A stretch of 36,644 nucleotides of DNA, from positions 1 to 36,644 of the forward strand of contig JAAXIF010000068.1 in assembly GCA_012270485.1 (NCBI GenBank). Direction: 5' to 3'. This stretch comes from Sphingobacteriales bacterium. Its GTDB lineage: Bacteria; Bacteroidota; Bacteroidia; Chitinophagales; Chitinophagaceae. Under the pieces are notes generated by a model. It made no database searches. It worked only from the letters and a program-made list of their open reading frames with translations, and was not told where the DNA came from. Below are positions 33,643 to 36,644 of this stretch, in pieces. How positions within the stretch are numbered: the first letter of the stretch is position 1; each line of letters opens with the position of its first letter. Position numbers and translations under genes: made by a program.

Positions 33643-34800
33643 ATGAAATCATCCATCACCATTGCAGTATTGGCACTATTCAGTTCTCTGAGTGCTTGTC
33701 AGAGCTCTTCCAGCAAAAACACAGAAGTTCCGCTTACGGGCGAACCAACACTGAAAACCAATATCATAGTGAACAACAGAGAGGTCATTTGGGGAATGGA
33801 TTTTCTGCCCAACGGGGATCTGTTATTCACAGAGAAAAAAGGTACCATCGCGCGATATACCACCGGTGGCACTATACAAGAAATATCGGGCGTACCAGCC
33901 GGCATCCTTAGCAATGGACAAGGTGGTTTATTGGATATCAAAGTCCACCCAAATTATGCCAACAATGGATGGATCTATATTTCCTACGCTGCTTCAGAAT
34001 CAGGAGTGAATGGTGCAGTTTTAAAGCTCACACGATGTAAACTCAATGGTAATACCATCACCAATACAGAAACCATTTTTCAAACCAAAACAGCCAATAC
34101 TTGGTACGGACATTTTGGTAGTCGTATCATTTTTGACAAAGCCGGAATGCTCTATCTGAGCGTAGGAGAGGGCGGCTCTACCAGTTATGGCGGTGTAGGC
34201 AGCGGGAACATGAATGCACAGGATACCAAAAGTGATTGGGGAAAAGTACATCGAATGACAGATGACGGAAAAGTACCCGCCGATAATCCAGTACTCCCGG
34301 GAAATTCAACAGCAACGACAGTGTTCTCTTACGGACATCGCAATCCACAGGGTATGACTTATGATGCGATCAATAATCGCATCTGGGAAAATGAACACGG
34401 TCCAATGGGTGGTGATGAGATCAATTTGGTGGAGAAAGGAAAAAACTATGGATGGCCCTTGGTGAGTTATGGAAAAAACTACGATGGCGTAGCTGTCTCA
34501 TCCAATCCCACTGCGAATGGTATTACAGATCCTTTGAAATATTGGGTTCCCTCCATCGCTCCGAGTGGATTGGCAGTGATCACCAGCGATAAATTCAAAT
34601 CCTGGAAAGGAAACCTGTTGACCGGTTCTCTCAATTCAAGTCATGTAAACAGAGCTGTATTAGAAGGCAACACTATTACCAAAGATGAAAGAATACTCGA
34701 CGGTATCGGCCGTGTCCGCAATGTAAAACAAGGTCCCGATGGCGCTATTTATGTAGCTGTTGAAGGACCGGGGAGGATTATTCGGGTAACAGGGGAATAA
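33643..34800 (+). CDS. PQQ-dependent glucose/sorbosone dehydrogenase-family lipoprotein
   Basis: A 385-residue protein with a lipoprotein signal (SSITIAVLALFSSLSAC, lipidated Cys19), anchored facing the periplasm or outside. It has the six-bladed propeller signatures of soluble aldose sugar dehydrogenases: VIWGMDFLPNGDLLFTEKKG, WYGHFGSRIIFDKAGMLYLS, VFSYGHRNPQGM, WENEHGPMGGDEINLVEKGK, YGWPLVSYG and a final blade ending GPDGAIYVAVEGPGRIIRV. Such enzymes oxidise aldoses using PQQ; whether PQQ is made here is not known. It is alone between a terminator and a repeat array. Confidence 0.88.
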   Translation: MKSSITIAVLALFSSLSACQSSSSKNTEVPLTGEPTLKTNIIVNNREVIWGMDFLPNGDLLFTEKKGTIARYTTGGTIQEISGVPAGILSNGQGGLLDIKVHPNYANNGWIYISYAASESGVNGAVLKLTRCKLNGNTITNTETIFQTKTANTWYGHFGSRIIFDKAGMLYLSVGEGGSTSYGGVGSGNMNAQDTKSDWGKVHRMTDDGKVPADNPVLPGNSTATTVFSYGHRNPQGMTYDAINNRIWENEHGPMGGDEINLVEKGKNYGWPLVSYGKNYDGVAVSSNPTANGITDPLKYWVPSIAPSGLAVITSDKFKSWKGNLLTGSLNSSHVNRAVLEGNTITKDERILDGIGRVRNVKQGPDGAIYVAVEGPGRIIRVTGE

Positions 34801-34802
34801 GT

Positions 34803-34886
34803 TTGATTTTTTGATCTTTGATTTTTTGATTTGGATAAATTCTGATTTAAATCAAAAAATCAAAGATCAAAAAATCACAGATCAAC
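34803..34886. repeat. TTTGAT/ATCAAA word array with a 28-bp perfect inverted repeat
   Basis: Bases 34805-34832 are the exact reverse complement of 34849-34876 (words TTTTTGAT, CTTTGAT; spacing 7-8). The stem runs to 29 bp counting the flanking T/A pair, with a 16-base loop. A further ATCAAC/AGATCAAC word follows. It lies between the convergent sugar dehydrogenase and glycosyltransferase genes and may serve as their terminator. Confidence 0.82.
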
Positions 34887-34921
34887 AATACGCCATGACC
34901 CATAAGCTATTCGCTAACATT

Positions 34922-35911
34922 CTACTCTCCAAACGGTAAAAACTTCTCATCCTGAATTTCTTTAAGAACGGGAGCGTGGTGGTTGAGTGTTTGTCCGTTT
35001 ATAACGATTTCATATTTCCGGAGATATGCTTGCATCATGTGGGTAGCAGTGAATTGATCCATCACCCGTTCATGACAACGTTTACGATCATATTGTGGGA
35101 TGTTTTGTAAGGCCTGTACCAGCTCTTTTTTACTGGCAGATAAATAACCAACATCCTTTGTAACGATCTCAGACAAAGAACCATAAGGTGTGCCGAAAAC
35201 CGGACAACCAAAATATAAACTCTCGGTAATCGCCAATCCAAAAGGCTCATGCCAACGAACGGGAAATAACATGGCTGCAGATCGTCGAAGGATCTGATTT
35301 TTTTCTTCTCCACCCTTCATACCATGAAAATGAACATGGGTATCGAATGTGAGACGAACACCTTGATTGAAATTGAACCGATGTCCCCCGATGACCTGTA
35401 ATGGCCATTTGGCTTTTCTGGATATATCAATAGCACCTTGTACATTTTTAACACGCCAAGCAGCATCACCTAAGAAATGAATATAGGAGCGAGGTCCCGC
35501 AAGAGCAGGATCACCATAATCATCCGGATCAATACCATTGCAAACAAATGACTCACTGCAAAAACGTTCTGCATGGTTGCGGGACACAAAAACAGTGTTC
35601 ACCGGCAAAGGAACTTGTTCATTCATGTTTCCATGCATGGTCATGAGATGGGGAAGAAGCGGCGTTTCATTAACTGTATGATTCAAGTGAATGATATCAA
35701 TGCCTATGTCTTTGGGTACTTGCTGATTGAAAGGCTGTGCAGGATCAAATGGATACACTTCTGCAAATGGACAACTGGAGCCCGGCGCTACCAGATAAGA
35801 AACTTGGTGTCCGGCTTTTACCAATGCTTTCCCCAACCACCAAATCACACGTTCAGTCCCGCCATATTTCAAAGCGGGGATGGCAGTGTTGTTGACGATG
35901 AGGATATGCAT
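34922..35911 (-). CDS. Glycosyltransferase, GT4-like (GT-B fold)
   Basis: A 329-residue enzyme that would move a sugar from an activated donor to an acceptor, probably a surface glycan; donor and acceptor are unknown. The N-terminal IVNNTAIPALKYGGTERVIW with the GGTER loop and VSYLVAPGSS are typical of the acceptor domain. The C-terminal GMKGGEEKNQILRRSAAMLF and EPFGLAITESLYFGCPVFGT hold the donor-binding Glu-x7-Glu (EPFGLAITE). The frame opens at 36007, but the ATG at 35911 begins exactly at MHILIVNN. A near-match to the -7 element (TATTTTTA, 35918-35925) precedes it. Confidence 0.88.
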   Translation of the reverse strand: MHILIVNNTAIPALKYGGTERVIWWLGKALVKAGHQVSYLVAPGSSCPFAEVYPFDPAQPFNQQVPKDIGIDIIHLNHTVNETPLLPHLMTMHGNMNEQVPLPVNTVFVSRNHAERFCSESFVCNGIDPDDYGDPALAGPRSYIHFLGDAAWRVKNVQGAIDISRKAKWPLQVIGGHRFNFNQGVRLTFDTHVHFHGMKGGEEKNQILRRSAAMLFPVRWHEPFGLAITESLYFGCPVFGTPYGSLSEIVTKDVGYLSASKKELVQALQNIPQYDRKRCHERVMDQFTATHMMQAYLRKYEIVINGQTLNHHAPVLKEIQDEKFLPFGE

Positions 35912-35930
35912 AGGATGTAAAAATACGGAA

Positions 35931-35979
35931 GGGATGGGAGATGGGAGATTTCTGATGTCTGATGTGAAAAGTGAAAGGA
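35931..35979. repeat. 7-bp word array in a divergent gap
   Basis: Reads GGGATGG, GAGATGG, GAGATTT, CTGATGT, CTGATGT, GAAAAGT, GAAAGGA, stepping by 7. No inverted arm is visible. Unlike the other arrays it lies between the 5' ends of two genes, although the second (36148) is only weakly supported. The word GTGAAAAGTGAAA is shared with 2266-2280. Confidence 0.7.
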
Positions 35980-36147
35980 TTTTTTTTTGGAGTGATTTTT
36001 TTACCACGGAGGTAACACAGAGTTTGTGGTTATATTATAAAGCAAGTATTAATCACACAAAATCGTACCGTATTATCCGTAAAACTTGATGTAGAGAATA
36101 GATGAGTGAAGAAGTTGATTCATTTTTGTTTCCATACGAGGTTTTAT

Positions 36148-36627
36148 ATGGAGCAAAGAAAACCAAGGAAAAGAATTCCTTTGAAAAAAGTAACTGAAAA
36201 GATCCTATTGCATGACCCACTTTCATTGATGGCCAATAAAGCTTCTATTCAAGCCAGGAAAGCAGCTGAACATCAAGAGCTGGTTCTAATAGAGATTTGG
36301 TTTGATAAACATTATTATAATAGGTATCAACATGGAGATGAATCAGGCAAAAGAAATGGAATTGATCCCGATTTAGTAAAAGAGATAATTATTCAATCCA
36401 TTTCATGGCTTATATCCTGTTCCGGGAGGTATAAATTTTTTAGATTTTTGAATGCTGATAAAGAAAATGATCCCTATCATCGAATTGTGTTGCAGAAAAA
36501 TACTAAAGAAGGGTTACTAAATATTGTTACAGAATTCCATTGGATAACACTGAGAAGATACGAAGTGACGGTAAAAACAGCTATGGTAACTGTAGGCTCC
36601 CCCAAAAAGTTGTCCATTCTTGGTTAG
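36148..36627 (+). CDS. Unrecognised small basic protein
   Basis: An uninterrupted frame of 159 residues (MEQRKPRKRIPLKKV start) with a basic N-terminus, a helical middle (DPDLVKEIIIQSISWLI) and a strand-rich end (RIVLQKNTKEGLL, RYEVTVKTAMVT). No family was recognised. The general outline (small, basic, alpha then beta, near an island edge) would fit a nucleic-acid-binding or toxin-like protein, but that is only a guess. An upstream GTG (36106) adds 14 codons. The base composition is more A/T-rich than its neighbours. It ends 17 bases before the window edge. Confidence 0.5.
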   Translation: MEQRKPRKRIPLKKVTEKILLHDPLSLMANKASIQARKAAEHQELVLIEIWFDKHYYNRYQHGDESGKRNGIDPDLVKEIIIQSISWLISCSGRYKFFRFLNADKENDPYHRIVLQKNTKEGLLNIVTEFHWITLRRYEVTVKTAMVTVGSPKKLSILG

Positions 36628-36644
36628 AGTTAACGGGAAAAAGC

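Noticed and set aside
36006..36025. CACGGAG/CACAGAG pair as another word array
   Set aside because: Only two copies and the spacing is 11, not 7.

Overview
The window looks like the chromosome of a Bacteroidota bacterium, most likely family Chitinophagaceae. The evidence is the SecD-SecF fusion, the short primary sigma factor without region 1.1, the DUF3276 (PUR-alpha-like), DUF4249, DUF3822 and GIN-domain proteins, and repeated TAnnTTTG promoter elements typical of that phylum. No tRNA, rRNA, CRISPR array, insertion sequence, prophage or recognisable defence locus was seen. Most genes are housekeeping or envelope genes with even base composition.

Layout. 1-2.8 kb (minus strand): a small membrane protein, a B12-domain-less acyl-CoA mutase large subunit and a GNAT acetyltransferase. 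3.0-3.9 kb (plus): a small exported protein and an IscA/HesB Fe-S carrier. 3.9-8.0 kb (minus): SecDF, an FKBP lipoprotein and a two-helix membrane protein. 8.1-10.7 kb (plus): an ABC exporter and the PUR-like DUF3276 protein. 10.8-14.1 kb (minus): low-specificity threonine aldolase, pgi and a second GNAT. 14.4-18.9 kb (plus): rpoD, a DUF4249 lipoprotein, trxB, folB, an RMDN-like TPR protein and an acyl-CoA-binding protein. 18.9-21.0 kb (minus): a beta-barrel protein and a MATE transporter. 21.1-26.95 kb (plus): DUF3822-rsmD, then a tight bioD, 5-formyl-THF cyclo-ligase, lpxK, rnr operon with overlapping ends. 26.96-28.3 kb (minus): a saccharopine dehydrogenase-family protein. 28.5-34.8 kb (plus): a GIN-domain protein, gyrA, an exported TPR protein and a PQQ-type sugar dehydrogenase lipoprotein. 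34.9-35.9 kb (minus): a glycosyltransferase. The right end carries one unrecognised gene.

The most unusual content is between the genes. Ten loci hold arrays of degenerate 7-bp words. Each locus mostly has its own word (AGTTGAC, AGTCCAT, AATAAGA, ATCAAG, CTTGTTT, GTGAAAA and so on). The arrays usually form two inverted arms that could fold into a long hairpin. Nine of ten sit at the 3' end of a gene, several contain the gene's stop codon, and one is translated as the tail of RNase R. They resemble in form the heptanucleotide STRR repeats of cyanobacteria, but the word changes from locus to locus. A second pattern is a perfect TAnnTTTG element exactly four bases upstream of the ATG of three unrelated genes, which predicts leaderless transcripts. 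Smaller points are an acyl-CoA mutase with Gln where methylmalonyl-CoA mutase is expected to have its catalytic Tyr, an RsmD with GPPY instead of DPPY, and a bacterial homologue of the RMDN/FAM82 TPR family beside an ACBP.
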